Shown piece by piece: positions 34,571-45,200 of a DNA stretch of 64,000 nt; positions within the stretch are counted from its first letter, which is position 1, and each line of letters starts with the position of its first letter. The notes beneath the pieces were generated by a model, which saw only the letters and a program-made list of their open reading frames with translations, did no database searches and was not told the DNA's origin. The stretch lies in assembly GCF_036884255.1 (NCBI RefSeq), contig NZ_CP145605.1:930001-994000 (forward strand). The letters are read 5' to 3'. A program made the position numbers and the translations under genes. Source of the DNA: Paenibacillus tundrae. Its GTDB lineage: Bacteria > Bacillota > Bacilli > Paenibacillales > Paenibacillaceae.

Positions 34571-36844
34571 GTGAAGATTGGGCCAAACGGAGTAAATGCA
34601 AGGTATCCATGGGTTACAGTAATGGGGGTATCCCTCATGCTCGTTACAGGCTGTGGGTTACTGGATAATCGCACGGATGTTGGAGGAGAACCAAGCTCAA
34701 TTACAGTAACGCAAGCTAAGCCTACCCAAGTTAATTATAAACAGGGAGAAGCCGTGACGGTTGTGCCCAATACACCTTTGTTCATCCAGAGAGTAGAACG
34801 CCGTGAAGATCTGGACAGCGTGAAGCTGCAATCGTACACGACCCACATGGAGAAATGGAAGGTACGGTCTACAGAAGGGGAATGGATTCGGGTTCAGGAT
34901 GAGAATCGGGGAACGGTGTGGTTCCCAGCATGGTATGCATCGAAAGAGAGTCGCAGTGTTGAAGCGGTCAATCCACAGACTTTTAAACTGCATCCAGGCC
35001 GTAAATTATATTTATCTCCAGGGAGCAAAACAAGCTGGCCAATCGGTGCTGAAGAAGCATTTCTAATAAAAAAATGGAATGGATGGTATGGTGTCTCAAT
35101 AACGCCGCGCAACTGGACGAAGAATAGTTTGGATTACCTTCCGCCACTGCTCTGGGTTAAGGCAGAGGATATTGACCAGCATGAAAATATAAAGGATGGT
35201 TGGCTTCAGCAGAATTCGGCGTTGACTACTACAGCGATCAGACATCTAACCTTTCTAAAGTTCAATAAGTCAGTAACTTCGAAGCAGGTGAAGCAATGGC
35301 TTGGTGAACCGGATTGGAAAGAACATTCGACCAATCTCTCCGATACAGGCCAGAAGATGAGTATTGGCGAGACTTGGCGGTATGAGCGAAAGGATGGTCA
35401 GTTTCTTGTAACCTTTAGCCAGGCCGGCAAGATCGCTCGAACAGAGTGGCGTATTTTACAGAATGGACAGACGTACAGTTGGGATAAGTATTATTTTAAT
35501 ACCGGTGAAGAGTATGAATACACGAACAAGACAGACGCCAAAGTGCTGCCAGCTACACTGCCTTGGAAGCCGATCTGGACGAATCAGGGCGGAATTAATT
35601 ATACCTTCTTACAGGCAGCGAATGAGGATGTGCTTTTAATGGAAGGTGACGATGGTGGATTAAGTGGTAACCATTACGAAAGTTCAATGTATGCTCTGGA
35701 TCGACATTCTGGAGAGAAGCTGTGGGAGGTCAATGCCGGTTATGGTATACAGCAAGCTCAGATGGATATTGAACGTGAGCATGTTACCATATTTACAGAT
35801 TATGATTCGGATAAGAAAAGCTACAATGATCGTGTCCGTCATCTCCGACTGAATGATGGTCAGGTGATGTGGGGATTCAATCCTAAGCAGGGATATGAAG
35901 TGAACTATATAACGGCAGCTAAGCATGTGGTTGTTGTAGATCGTCGTCTGAGCGAAAATTCAAATGGTGGGCATCTATCCGTACTGAATAGTAAGAATGG
36001 TAAAGTATTATGGACACGCAAGCTTAACAAAGGTTACCAGTTGTTGAACCAGCGTGCAGAAGATCCATATGTGCTGTATTGGGATAAAGGAAAACTCACG
36101 GCGGCTGATCCGTTAACAGGACGTGTCGTTTGGAATATCGTAGCTAAGAAGTCTACAGTAGATCACCCAGAGAACAATCCATACTTTGATGGGATATATC
36201 GTATAGACCCTTTTCAGAGCCCAAGACCTGAACGTTGGATGCTGCTCGCTGATCAGTGGACGCTGGTGGATTTGAATACAGGCAAAAAGCGGGAACATTT
36301 CCCTGCTAAACACGAACAGCAGATCGAGGTATTAAACGATGGTATGGTACTGATTCGTGAAAATAAACACGGGCATCAATACGGTGAATACGAAGATTTC
36401 ACAACAACACTCTATGATCCACAGCGTGGCCAGAAACGTTGGAGTGTGAACGCTAAGATTGAACGTGGTCTGATAGATGGGGATCACGTATACGTGATCC
36501 GGAATGGCTCTCCTGCTGCACTGGATTATAAGACGGGAAAATTGCGCTGGAGTGTTAAAGAGACGTTAGGAACGGTGCGGCACCCTATCAATCAGGGGAG
36601 TTACACGCTCATTAATGATCAGTTACTGCTGCCTATGGGGGCAGATCTGCTCGTCTTCAACGCGCAAAACGGGGAACTGATAGGCAGGGTGAATGATATT
36701 GTTACAGGCCAGCCAGAGCATAGAGATCGACAGGCCAAGAACGGAGCGATAAACCGCATTGGAGATGAAGTCTATATCGGCTCATCCAATGGGCGATTCA
36801 GTTTATATAAATCACAAGACTTATTAACAGAGATGGTTCAATAA
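34571..36844 (+). CDS. PQQ-like beta-propeller lipoprotein
   Basis: 757 residues from a GTG 8 bases behind GGAGTG. Lipobox LVTGC (Cys28). Domain order: an SH3-like region (about 55-130), a second barrel (about 140-210), a SmpA/BamE-like module (SVTSKQVKQWLGEPDW, about 235-305), then a beta-propeller with repeated PQQ-type strands such as LDRHSGEKLWEV, NSKNGKVLWTR, ADPLTGRVVWNI and LDYKTGKLRWSV. No enzyme active site is evident; a surface scaffold or assembly factor is likely. The frame is open a little upstream (TTG), but without a ribosome site. Confidence 0.78.
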   Translation: MKIGPNGVNARYPWVTVMGVSLMLVTGCGLLDNRTDVGGEPSSITVTQAKPTQVNYKQGEAVTVVPNTPLFIQRVERREDLDSVKLQSYTTHMEKWKVRSTEGEWIRVQDENRGTVWFPAWYASKESRSVEAVNPQTFKLHPGRKLYLSPGSKTSWPIGAEEAFLIKKWNGWYGVSITPRNWTKNSLDYLPPLLWVKAEDIDQHENIKDGWLQQNSALTTTAIRHLTFLKFNKSVTSKQVKQWLGEPDWKEHSTNLSDTGQKMSIGETWRYERKDGQFLVTFSQAGKIARTEWRILQNGQTYSWDKYYFNTGEEYEYTNKTDAKVLPATLPWKPIWTNQGGINYTFLQAANEDVLLMEGDDGGLSGNHYESSMYALDRHSGEKLWEVNAGYGIQQAQMDIEREHVTIFTDYDSDKKSYNDRVRHLRLNDGQVMWGFNPKQGYEVNYITAAKHVVVVDRRLSENSNGGHLSVLNSKNGKVLWTRKLNKGYQLLNQRAEDPYVLYWDKGKLTAADPLTGRVVWNIVAKKSTVDHPENNPYFDGIYRIDPFQSPRPERWMLLADQWTLVDLNTGKKREHFPAKHEQQIEVLNDGMVLIRENKHGHQYGEYEDFTTTLYDPQRGQKRWSVNAKIERGLIDGDHVYVIRNGSPAALDYKTGKLRWSVKETLGTVRHPINQGSYTLINDQLLLPMGADLLVFNAQNGELIGRVNDIVTGQPEHRDRQAKNGAINRIGDEVYIGSSNGRFSLYKSQDLLTEMVQ

Positions 36845-36931
36845 TGATCCCTTTTGAACGCTCATTAATAGAGGTTGCGCCTTAAGGGTTGTCTCATAGT
36901 GCATGTTGATTTATTATAAATAAACAGGATT

Positions 36932-36967
36932 GCTCGCGCTCCGGTTATCGGCTGTGCGGGCTTTCTT
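36932..36967 (+). terminator. Terminator between the PQQ lipoprotein and metN
   Basis: GCTCGC / GCGGGC outer arm and CCG / CGG inner arm around GTTAT, followed by TTTCTTC. No SAM or T-box riboswitch could be seen ahead of metN. Confidence 0.55.
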
Positions 36968-37015
36968 CATGTGTTCGCGAAGAACCATGCACGATTAATC
37001 GCGGGAGGAATCTCC

Positions 37016-37846
37016 ATGATTTCATTACACGGAGTAAGCAAACGTTATTACGAGCGGGGCGAACGTGCAGATCAGGGGTTCGAGGCGCTAAGCTCTGTCT
37101 CGCTTGAGATAGGACAAGGGAAGATCCATGGCATTATCGGTGCCAGTGGTGCCGGCAAATCCACGCTGTTACGACTGCTTAATGGGCTGGAGAAACCGGA
37201 TGAAGGCGACGTGTTTGTCAATGGACAGAATCTCACGGGGATGAGTGAACAACATCTTCGTAAGGCTCGTCAATCCATCGGTATGATCTTCCAGCATTTT
37301 AATCTGGTCAGCAATCGTACTGTAATCGGTAATGTCTGTATGCCTTTGGAGCTGGCAGGTGGGTCATCCCGTGCTGAGCGGGCTGCCCGAGGCATGGAAG
37401 TCTTGAGATTTGTCGGTCTTGAGGATAAAGCGAAGCAGTATCCTGCACAGTTAAGTGGCGGGCAGAAGCAACGTGTGGCGATTGCCAGAGCGCTTGCGAG
37501 CCGTCCCAGTGTTCTCCTCTGCGATGAGCCTACATCGTCACTCGACCCACAGACGACGAGTGGAATTCTGGATGTACTTCGTCATGTTAACCAGACGCTA
37601 GGTGTGACGATTGTTGTGGTTACTCATCAGATGGAGGTTGCACGTCGGCTCTGCCATCAAATATCGGTGATGAGAGAAGGGCGTATCATCAGAACCTTAT
37701 CTGAAGCAGAGGTCAGCAGCATTCCAGAACCTCAGCCCGACATGCTGACATCATTATTGTTGTATGATGAGGCGGAGAGTAAGCCAGAGTGGACTGGCCC
37801 AGTCTCAGGTCACACGGAACAAGGGGGACGTAAGAATGATACCTGA
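37016..37846 (+). CDS. metN: Methionine ABC transporter ATPase
   Basis: 276 residues. Walker A GASGAGKS (42-49), Q-loop FQHFNLV, signature LSGGQKQR, Walker B LLCDEPTSSLD and switch His in VVTHQMEV. The FNLVSNRTVIGNV segment and the gene order identify MetN, powering uptake of methionine. GGGAGGAA is 5 bases from the ATG. The C-terminal ACT-like regulatory domain of many MetN proteins is missing or greatly shortened (family usually about 340 residues), so allosteric inhibition by methionine may be lost. Confidence 0.9.
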   Translation: MISLHGVSKRYYERGERADQGFEALSSVSLEIGQGKIHGIIGASGAGKSTLLRLLNGLEKPDEGDVFVNGQNLTGMSEQHLRKARQSIGMIFQHFNLVSNRTVIGNVCMPLELAGGSSRAERAARGMEVLRFVGLEDKAKQYPAQLSGGQKQRVAIARALASRPSVLLCDEPTSSLDPQTTSGILDVLRHVNQTLGVTIVVVTHQMEVARRLCHQISVMREGRIIRTLSEAEVSSIPEPQPDMLTSLLLYDEAESKPEWTGPVSGHTEQGGRKNDT

Positions 37847-38504
37847 ATCCGTGATCAAATATCAGGATGAGATATGGCAAGCGATCGGAGATACCTTTGT
37901 CATGGTCGGCATCTCCATTGCGGCAGCAATTCTGATCGGGTTGCCTCTGGGAACGCTGCTATATTTGTTCAGAAGGGGTCAGCGATACGAAAACAAACCG
38001 TTGTTTACGATTCTCGGAAGCCTGGTTAATATTATTCGTTCGTTTCCTTTCCTGCTGCTAGTTGTATTCATGATTCCGTTCACTCGGATTGTGGTGGGCA
38101 CGTCCATCGGTACACTTGCGGCATCTGTTCCACTATCAGTGATTGCTATTGCTTTGTACGCTAGACTCGTTGAACAGGCCTTGCTCGATGTGCCCAAAGG
38201 CGTGGTTGAAGCGGCTACATCGATGGGAGCATCAACCTTACAGCTTGTTGTGAAATTTCTATATGTAGAGGCTCGATCAAGCCTTATATTGGGTCTTACG
38301 ACGGCGACCATCAGTTTTATCTCCTACTCCACAGTGATGGGGATTGTTGGTGGAGGCGGTGTTGGTGATTTTGCGATTCGGTATGGTTACCAGCGGTACG
38401 AAACGGATATTATGTTATTTACGATTATCATTATGATTATCTTGGTACAGACGATTCAATATGCAGGTAGCAGATTATCACGCTGGCTTGATCGTCGATC
38501 TTGA
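37836..38504 (+). CDS. metI: Methionine ABC transporter permease
   Basis: 222 residues, five membrane segments. The EAA coupling motif is present (EAATSMGASTLQLVVKFLYVEARSSLILGL), as are the NIIRSFPFLLLVV and GIVGGGGVGDFAIRYGYQRY stretches characteristic of MetI (MetP in B. subtilis). Overlaps metN by 11 bases, with its own AAGGGGGAC site. Confidence 0.92.
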   Translation: MIPESVIKYQDEIWQAIGDTFVMVGISIAAAILIGLPLGTLLYLFRRGQRYENKPLFTILGSLVNIIRSFPFLLLVVFMIPFTRIVVGTSIGTLAASVPLSVIAIALYARLVEQALLDVPKGVVEAATSMGASTLQLVVKFLYVEARSSLILGLTTATISFISYSTVMGIVGGGGVGDFAIRYGYQRYETDIMLFTIIIMIILVQTIQYAGSRLSRWLDRRS

Positions 38505-38569
38505 GCGTATAATGAGGTCGAAATGAACATGTCACACACAGACTACATAATGAAGGGGTTAAAGATGAA

Positions 38570-39409
38570 ATGAAAGCGAAATTAATGCTTACACTGCTTG
38601 CAGTGATGCTTGTAGTAGCCGGTTGCGGTCAGAAGGAAGCCGCACCTGCGGCGGAAGGAACGAACACAGACAACGAAGCAACACAGGAAGTTACATTGAA
38701 AGTGGCTACACTGATTCCACCAATGACGGATGTGTTGGACATTGTTAAACCATTGTTGAAAGAAGATGGCGTGAATCTGGAAGTTGTGGTTTTATCCGAT
38801 AATGTGCAGCCGAATACAGCGCTAGCGAACAAAGAGGTGGATGCTAACTTCTTCCAGCATTTGCCTTATATGACTCAATATAATGAAGCACATAACTCCA
38901 ATCTGGTCGGCGTTCAACCCATCTACAATGCGATCTACGGCGCATATTCCAAAACATACAAGTCAATGGATGAACTGCCGGATGGCGCAACGGTTGCAAT
39001 TGCCAACGATGCTTCGAACACAGGACGTTCATTAGTCATGATGGAGCAGAATGGTTTGATTAAGTTGAAAGAGGGCGTAGGATTCGATGCTACACTATCG
39101 GATGTTATTGAGAATCCTAAGAACTTCCAGTTTAAAGAAGTGGACCTGCTGATGCTGGCTCGTATGTTGGATGATGCAGATCTGGTTGCGATGACACCTG
39201 CTTATGCAAGCCCACTGGGTCTTACGCCGAAGAAGGATGCACTCTTCACGGAGAAGGATGATTCTCATTTTGCCATCACATTGGTTGCTCGTGAAGATAA
39301 TAAGGACTCCGAAGCCATTCAGAAATTGGCGAAACGTATGGCTGGTCCTGAGGTAAAAGCATTCTTCGAAGAAAACTATGCAGATATCGCAATTCCGGCA
39401 TTTGAATAA
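38570..39409 (+). CDS. metQ: Methionine-binding lipoprotein
   Basis: 279 residues; lipobox VVAGC with Cys19. NlpA/MetQ family: DVVKPLL-like start of the binding lobe, ANFFQHLPYMTQYN and VAIANDASNTGRSLVMMEQNGLI, the ligand-site hallmark. It delivers methionine to MetIN on the outer membrane face. An ATG six bases earlier would stop after two codons, so this ATG is the start. Third gene of metNIQ. Confidence 0.92.
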   Translation: MKAKLMLTLLAVMLVVAGCGQKEAAPAAEGTNTDNEATQEVTLKVATLIPPMTDVLDIVKPLLKEDGVNLEVVVLSDNVQPNTALANKEVDANFFQHLPYMTQYNEAHNSNLVGVQPIYNAIYGAYSKTYKSMDELPDGATVAIANDASNTGRSLVMMEQNGLIKLKEGVGFDATLSDVIENPKNFQFKEVDLLMLARMLDDADLVAMTPAYASPLGLTPKKDALFTEKDDSHFAITLVAREDNKDSEAIQKLAKRMAGPEVKAFFEENYADIAIPAFE

Positions 39410-39450
39410 GGTGTGAATCTGAACACGTCAATTGAATAAAATTAACTAGA

Positions 39451-39483
39451 AGATCTGAGCGCTAATGCTCAGGTCTTTTTTTG
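39451..39483 (+). terminator. Terminator of metNIQ
   Basis: AGATCTGAGC / GCTCAGGTCT (one G-U pair) with a 6-base loop and seven T. Confidence 0.88.
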
Positions 39484-39804
39484 ATGGCTGTTGAGTAATA
39501 GACAGTTTTCTTAATATGTGTTTAAAAAGTTAACATTTTAGTCATATCGCTAGATTACTTTATTTAATAACTTTTTCTTATAATTAGCTTGAAAAATAGT
39601 TCTTTAGCATTAGGAAAAGTGGAAATCAAGAGATTTTTTGATGAGAAAGGTGTCGCTTTTCAGTTGTTAGACCTATTTATGGGGGTTGGAAGAAGTGCGT
39701 CTAGCAGACCGAGCATTGTCATGTGTTAGAAGAAAGGAGTAGAACGGAAATCTAAAGGAAAGAAATATTTTAAACTAAATATATGTCGGAAGAGGTAGAG
39801 AAAC
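39484..39804. other. AT-rich gene-free interval before the chemoreceptor
   Basis: 320 bases, clearly more AT-rich than the genes around. A TATAAT occurs at 39589 but with no good -35 at standard spacing, and no sigma-D promoter pattern was found. AGAGGT at the end serves the chemoreceptor start. Confidence 0.4.
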
Positions 39805-41802
39805 TTGGTGAGAAAAAAGAGGAAGTTGGTTTCATTAACCAAAATTCATAAAAACTTTAAGGCTAAACTAGCGTTGTCATTAATCGCTTTTTTGGTCATA
39901 CCTTCGTTCTTGGTTGGAATATTAGCATATAACAATGCGAGAGGCGAAATAGAAAAACAAATTTTACATAGTGCGATAGAGAATGTTAACCTGGCTAATT
40001 CAACCATTGATATTGTGATAAATGCTAAGCGTAGCCACATCGAATTCTATGCAGATAAGCTCACAGGAGTAATGGGTCAAGAAGATGCGGAGACATCGAT
40101 TGTGGATGAATTGAAGGACTATGCTGGGCAAAATCCAGATATTATAACCATCGGCTTGGGGACGGAGGAAGGCGTGTATCTCATGTCGTCTGACGGCGAT
40201 ATGCCGGATGGCTATGATCCAAGAACAAGACCATGGTATATCGAAGCGATGGGAAGCCCGGATGAAGTTATTGTAAGTGATCCGTATACTTCTGTTGAGA
40301 CGAACGATGTTACCATCACCATTGCGAAGGCGCTTCGTGACAGATCTGGTGTGGTAGAGCTGGATCTGGATTTGACCGACATTAGTGGTTTGGTTAGCGG
40401 AATTAAGGTAGGGGAAGAAGGATATATGATTTTGCTGGATAGCAGTAAAAAGTATATTTATCACCCAACTCAGCCTGCTGGAACAGACGCGACAGAGGAT
40501 CTGTGGACACAGGTGTACGAGAATCCTTCAGGGCAATTCAACTATACACTGGGACAAGACGAGAAAATTATGTATTTCGATACTAACGCATCGACAGAGT
40601 GGAAAGTGGCTGGAACGATGTATTCCTCTGAAATTGACACTGCGGCTGCACCTATTTTGCATCGGATGATTATTATCATTTCAGCTTGTCTTATTGTAGG
40701 ATGCGTCATTATTTTGCTGGTCATGCGTTCTATTGTTCGACCGATTCGCCGTCTGAAAGACCAAGCGATCCAAGTGAGCGAGGGGGATCTTACCCAGACG
40801 ATTGTTAGTACAAGTCATGATGAGATCGGTGAGCTAAGTGATGCGTTTGGGAAAATGCAGGACAATCTGCGATTGTTGATTCAAAATGTCGAGAAAAGCG
40901 CAAGTGAAGTTGTTGCTTCCTCAGAGGAAATGACACAGAGTGCAGAATCCACCAGTGCCGCTAGTGAGCAGGTTGCACGGGCTATCCAGGAAATTGCGAG
41001 CGGTGCAGAAAGACAGACGAATGGCATCGAACATAATCATGGAGCGATGAGTGAAATGACCGTAGGCATTACTCGCATTTCCGAAAGCTCTATGCGTGTC
41101 GCCGACTTAGCGAAGCATACTACCGTTCAGGCGGAAGAGGGTGGGGAAGCGGTTAAACAGACCGTCAGCCAGATGCATTCCATCCAGAATACCGTAGAAG
41201 AGACCAATCAACTGATTCAGGCGTTATATGAACGCTCTAACCAGATTTCTGCGATTACAGAACTGATCGGTAACATAGCCAAGAAGACGAATTTGCTTGC
41301 CCTGAATGCCTCGATTGAAGCTGCTCGTGCAGGTGAACACGGTAATGGTTTTGCCGTCGTAGCGGGTGAAGTGCGCGTATTGGCGGAACAATCCCAACAA
41401 TCCGTGAGCGAAATTACGGCTCTCACTAATGCTGTTCAAGAGGATATGGCTGCCTCGGTTCGTATGATGGCAAAGGTAACCACAGAGGTTGGTGATGGTA
41501 TGACCATCTCAACAGAAGCGATTCAGAAGTTTGAATACATTTTGAATAGCATGAGAGATACAACACCACAGATTGAAGAGATTGCAGCGACGTCACAGCA
41601 GATTACAGCAGGTGTGCAGGAAGTAGCAGCGATCTCTAAAGAGTTGGCAGGTATTGCTGGGGCTAATGCGGCAACGTCCGAAGAAGTTGCGGCCTCGTCA
41701 GAGGAGCAACTAGCAGCGATGGAGGAGATTTCATCTTCAGCACGAAGCTTAACGTCCATGGCGGAGCATCTACAAGGAATGATTCAGAAATTCAAATATT
41801 AA
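39805..41802 (+). CDS. Methyl-accepting chemotaxis protein with Cache domain
   Basis: 665 residues. TM1 about 22-43, an extracellular dCache-type sensor (about 45-285, with [11 protein letters not shown] and [21 protein letters not shown], the Cache signatures), TM2 about 289-311, HAMP, then the signalling domain. The hairpin tip that contacts CheA/CheW is near 481-530 ([40 protein letters not shown]). Start is TTG or the adjacent GTG. The ligand is not shown. It heads a sensory block with a PAS protein and a hybrid kinase. Confidence 0.9.
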   Translation: MVRKKRKLVSLTKIHKNFKAKLALSLIAFLVIPSFLVGILAYNNARGEIEKQILHSAIENVNLANSTIDIVINAKRSHIEFYADKLTGVMGQEDAETSIVDELKDYAGQNPDIITIGLGTEEGVYLMSSDGDMPDGYDPRTRPWYIEAMGSPDEVIVSDPYTSVETNDVTITIAKALRDRSGVVELDLDLTDISGLVSGIKVGEEGYMILLDSSKKYIYHPTQPAGTDATEDLWTQVYENPSGQFNYTLGQDEKIMYFDTNASTEWKVAGTMYSSEIDTAAAPILHRMIIIISACLIVGCVIILLVMRSIVRPIRRLKDQAIQVSEGDLTQTIVSTSHDEIGELSDAFGKMQDNLRLLIQNVEKSASEVVASSEEMTQSAESTSAASEQVARAIQEIASGAERQTNGIEHNHGAMSEMTVGITRISESSMRVADLAKHTTVQAEEGGEAVKQTVSQMHSIQNTVEETNQLIQALYERSNQISAITELIGNIAKKTNLLALNASIEAARAGEHGNGFAVVAGEVRVLAEQSQQSVSEITALTNAVQEDMAASVRMMAKVTTEVGDGMTISTEAIQKFEYILNSMRDTTPQIEEIAATSQQITAGVQEVAAISKELAGIAGANAATSEEVAASSEEQLAAMEEISSSARSLTSMAEHLQGMIQKFKY

Positions 41803-41881
41803 ACCCGTATTAGGATATAGGAGTGTTCTCCGAAGGGATAAGTTAGCTTACATCATGTTACATCAAGGGGAGGTAGTTGCG

Positions 41882-42187
41882 ATGCAACTAGAACTTAAAA
41901 CTTTTTTATTGTTAGAGGATGCGGTCATGATTACTGATGAACATGGTGTAATTCTGGAGGTGAACTCGATCTATGAGGCCAAAACAGGTTGTGTTAGGGA
42001 GCATATGATCGGTCAGCCTGCTCGCCTAGAGATTGATACACATTGGAGAGGGAATCAGACTTGGTCTGGCGTTGCCCATATTGCAAGAGCTAACCAAGAA
42101 GTTTGGGAAGCTGAAGTGACGATCACCTCTGTTTATCTGGACGACTCTCTCTTTTATATTAGTATCTTCAATGATTTGTGTGAGTAA
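41882..42187 (+). CDS. Stand-alone PAS-domain protein
   Basis: 101 residues forming a single PAS domain: LLLEDAVMITDEHGVILEVNSIYEAKTGCVREHMIGQPARL is the typical PAS core, followed by VWEAEVTITSVYLDDSLFYISIFNDL. No output domain is attached. AGGGGAGGT is 7 bases from the ATG. Located between the chemoreceptor and a hybrid kinase, so it may feed a signal to one of them; unproven. Confidence 0.75.
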   Translation: MQLELKTFLLLEDAVMITDEHGVILEVNSIYEAKTGCVREHMIGQPARLEIDTHWRGNQTWSGVAHIARANQEVWEAEVTITSVYLDDSLFYISIFNDLCE

Positions 42188-42249
42188 GGCGTGGTTCGGG
42201 TAAGATTAAAAATAGTTTAATTGATTAAGAGAGATTGGCATAATATGAT

Positions 42250-45200
42250 TTGTTTAACTTGGAAGCTGCAAACGTGAATCCAGCCAAATTCATGAATGCA
42301 CATACCAGAATCCGCGATTTGGACGGTGACCTATTGCTGCGCGATCTTGTACTGAATATTACGTTGATTCTGATCTTCGTTTTTCTCACACATTATTATC
42401 TAAACCAGACGAGTACGAAACGTGTTTCTTTCATTGTTAATCGAATGGTTGTTGGTGTTCTTTATAGCATTCTTGGCACGGCTTTATATTATTTTAGTAT
42501 CCAAATTAACGATGGCTCGTTATTAAATTTTAGGGCCATTGTCTATTTTTTAGCTACTTATTTTGGTGGAGGTCTTTCCGCGCTTGTCACCTTTGCTTTA
42601 ATGTTAAGCCTTAGATTGATTATAGGCATTACCCCTCAATTCGGTAATTTAGAATATTTAATTGTTGAGATTATGTTTGTTATCGTCATATATCTGGTCT
42701 TTAAGTATGTTAGGCATTTTGTGCTGAAATGGATATGTGGAGCAGTGCTGTTGAACTCGGTGTATGTCTTCACTGTGGGTGAAATACAGTCACTGTCTCT
42801 GCCCATTTTAGGCATTCATTTGTCATTTCAGAATGCATGTATCTTATTAGTTTCATTATTTTTGCATTACCTCAATCAAAATCATAATTATCGACTACTC
42901 GTTATTCAGAAAGATCGGGAAATGCTAGAGATGCTGCGTATGCAGACTGGCTTTGCCTTTAAAATACAGAAGCGAAACGCTAATTTTGAGTATGTTGTAT
43001 TAGAAGGAGAAATGCTCTCCCGCATGGGCTTGGACATGAAAAGCGTAATGGAAAATAACAAACGTGGAGGAACAAGCCTTCTACCTAAAGAAAAAATGGA
43101 TTTTCTAAAGGAGCAATATGAGCGGGCTTGGCAAGGAGAGTCCTTATTTTATGAGTTTGAATATAGGGGTCATTATGCAATTGTGAAGATACAGCCTCTA
43201 CTGGAAGACGGCGAAGTGAAGTATATCATTGGTCATGGGCTTGATATTACGGAACATCATGCCGTGAAGCGAAGAGTTCAAGAGAGTGAAGAGCGGTATC
43301 GAACGTTGGAGCGTGTCTCTCAGGATTGGTTTGTCGGATTTGATGCCAATAAACGCATTGTGTCGGTGAATCAGAGGTTTCTCGATGCGCTTCAGACAAG
43401 CAAGGAGCAGGTCTTCGCACAGCAGCTTGAGCACTTGATCACGATCGAGGAGTTGGAGAACTGGTCATTACTATTGCAACAATCCTTGTATAATCAGTCT
43501 TCTCAAGAGATGGAGCTTAGCCTGAGGCTCGGAGATGGACAGTTACAACACTATCGGGTGCACTTACATCCCGTTCAGCTGGCGAACTCTACAGAACGTA
43601 TCAAGGGTGTATTTCATGATATTACGGATCAGGTTCAACGCTTGAAGGCTGATGAGGCTAGTCAGGCAAAAAGTAATTTTCTCGCATGGATGAGTCACGA
43701 GATTCGTACCCCGCTAAACGGCATTATCAGTTTTACATTATTGCTTCAACGTACAGGTCTGAACACCATGCAAATGGAGTATTTGAATAAAATAAATACG
43801 TCATCTCAATCCTTGCTTACCTTAGTGAATGATATTCTCGATTTTTCCAAAATTGAAGCAGGCAAGCTTACCATAGAGAGAGTACCCTTTTCTCTAGAAG
43901 ATTTCTTCAAGGGCATTGCTGATCAAGCGGGCGCGGCAGTGGGTTACAAAAATATTGATGTTATCTTCAATACAGATCCAGATCTGCCTTTGCGAGTATA
44001 TGGTGATCCGGTGAGACTTGAACAGATTCTGCTGAATTTACTCAGCAATGCAATCAAATTCACAGAGCAAGGTCATGTTCTTGTTCACGCTGAGCTCATA
44101 TCGCTGGATACTGAGCAGGCCGTTGTTCGGTTTGTTGTAGAAGATACGGGCATCGGTATAGCACCAGAACATATGGAGCGGTTATTTGTACCCTTCACAC
44201 AGGGAGATCCATCAACGTATCGTAAATATGGAGGTTCCGGTTTGGGTTTAACCATCTGTTATCATCTGGTGAGCTCATTAGGAGGAATCCTGCAAGTGGA
44301 TAGTGTACAGGGAGCATATAGTCGTTTTTCCTTTGAGTTGGTACTGGATTTGGCGGATACGGAAGAGGACTTCTTCCTTCGCATGTATCCTCAACTGCAG
44401 CCTCTGATGGGTGCGGCGATCATTGAAGACAATCAACGGCTGGGTGAAAGCTTGATTCAGATGATGCATTCCTTTGGTATCCATGCAGTGTTATATCCTG
44501 AACTAGTTGAGCTAGCAGCAAGTCGTGAATTTACTTCCGATCATGATCGCACATACACGGTATTTATGATTGATATGGACATCATAGAGACGGGGAACGG
44601 AACGGATTGGAACCGCTTTATCAATAGTCTCGATCGGTCAAAGATTAAGGTGCTCGGATATACCCATCCGTTCAGCGATCATGATATCTGGGAAGAGGGA
44701 AATTTAAGCCGTCCTGATCTCATGCTGTTCAAACCGATTACTCGTCTAGGCTTGTTCGAAGCGTTGCTTACCCTTCAGGGAAATGCGCCAATAGAGCAAC
44801 AAAGGGTCAACTATGATTTAGATGATTCCCAGATCCATCATAAGGGACATATTCTTGTGGCAGAAGATCATGAAATTAATCAACTTGCCATACGTGCAAC
44901 ACTTGAACATATGGGGTTTGAGGTCACATTGGCGGCTAATGGGCAAGAGGTCGTGAAGAAGCTGGATGAACAGAGATGGAAACTCATTATGTTGGATCTA
45001 TATATGCCTGAAATGAATGGGTTGGATACAGCACGTCATATCCGTCAGATTAGGCAGTATGATCATACGCCGATCCTTGCTCTAACGGCAAATGGGTTAC
45101 AAAGTGATTATGAGAAATGCCTTGAAATGGGTATGAATAGCATCTTGTTTAAACCCATCAATGAGCAACAAATAGCAGAGAAATTAACACTATGGATCAA

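Noticed and set aside
36845..37015. Possible SAM riboswitch or T-box ahead of metNIQ
   Set aside because: Too short and lacking the conserved S-box and T-box sequences; it holds a terminator for the upstream gene.
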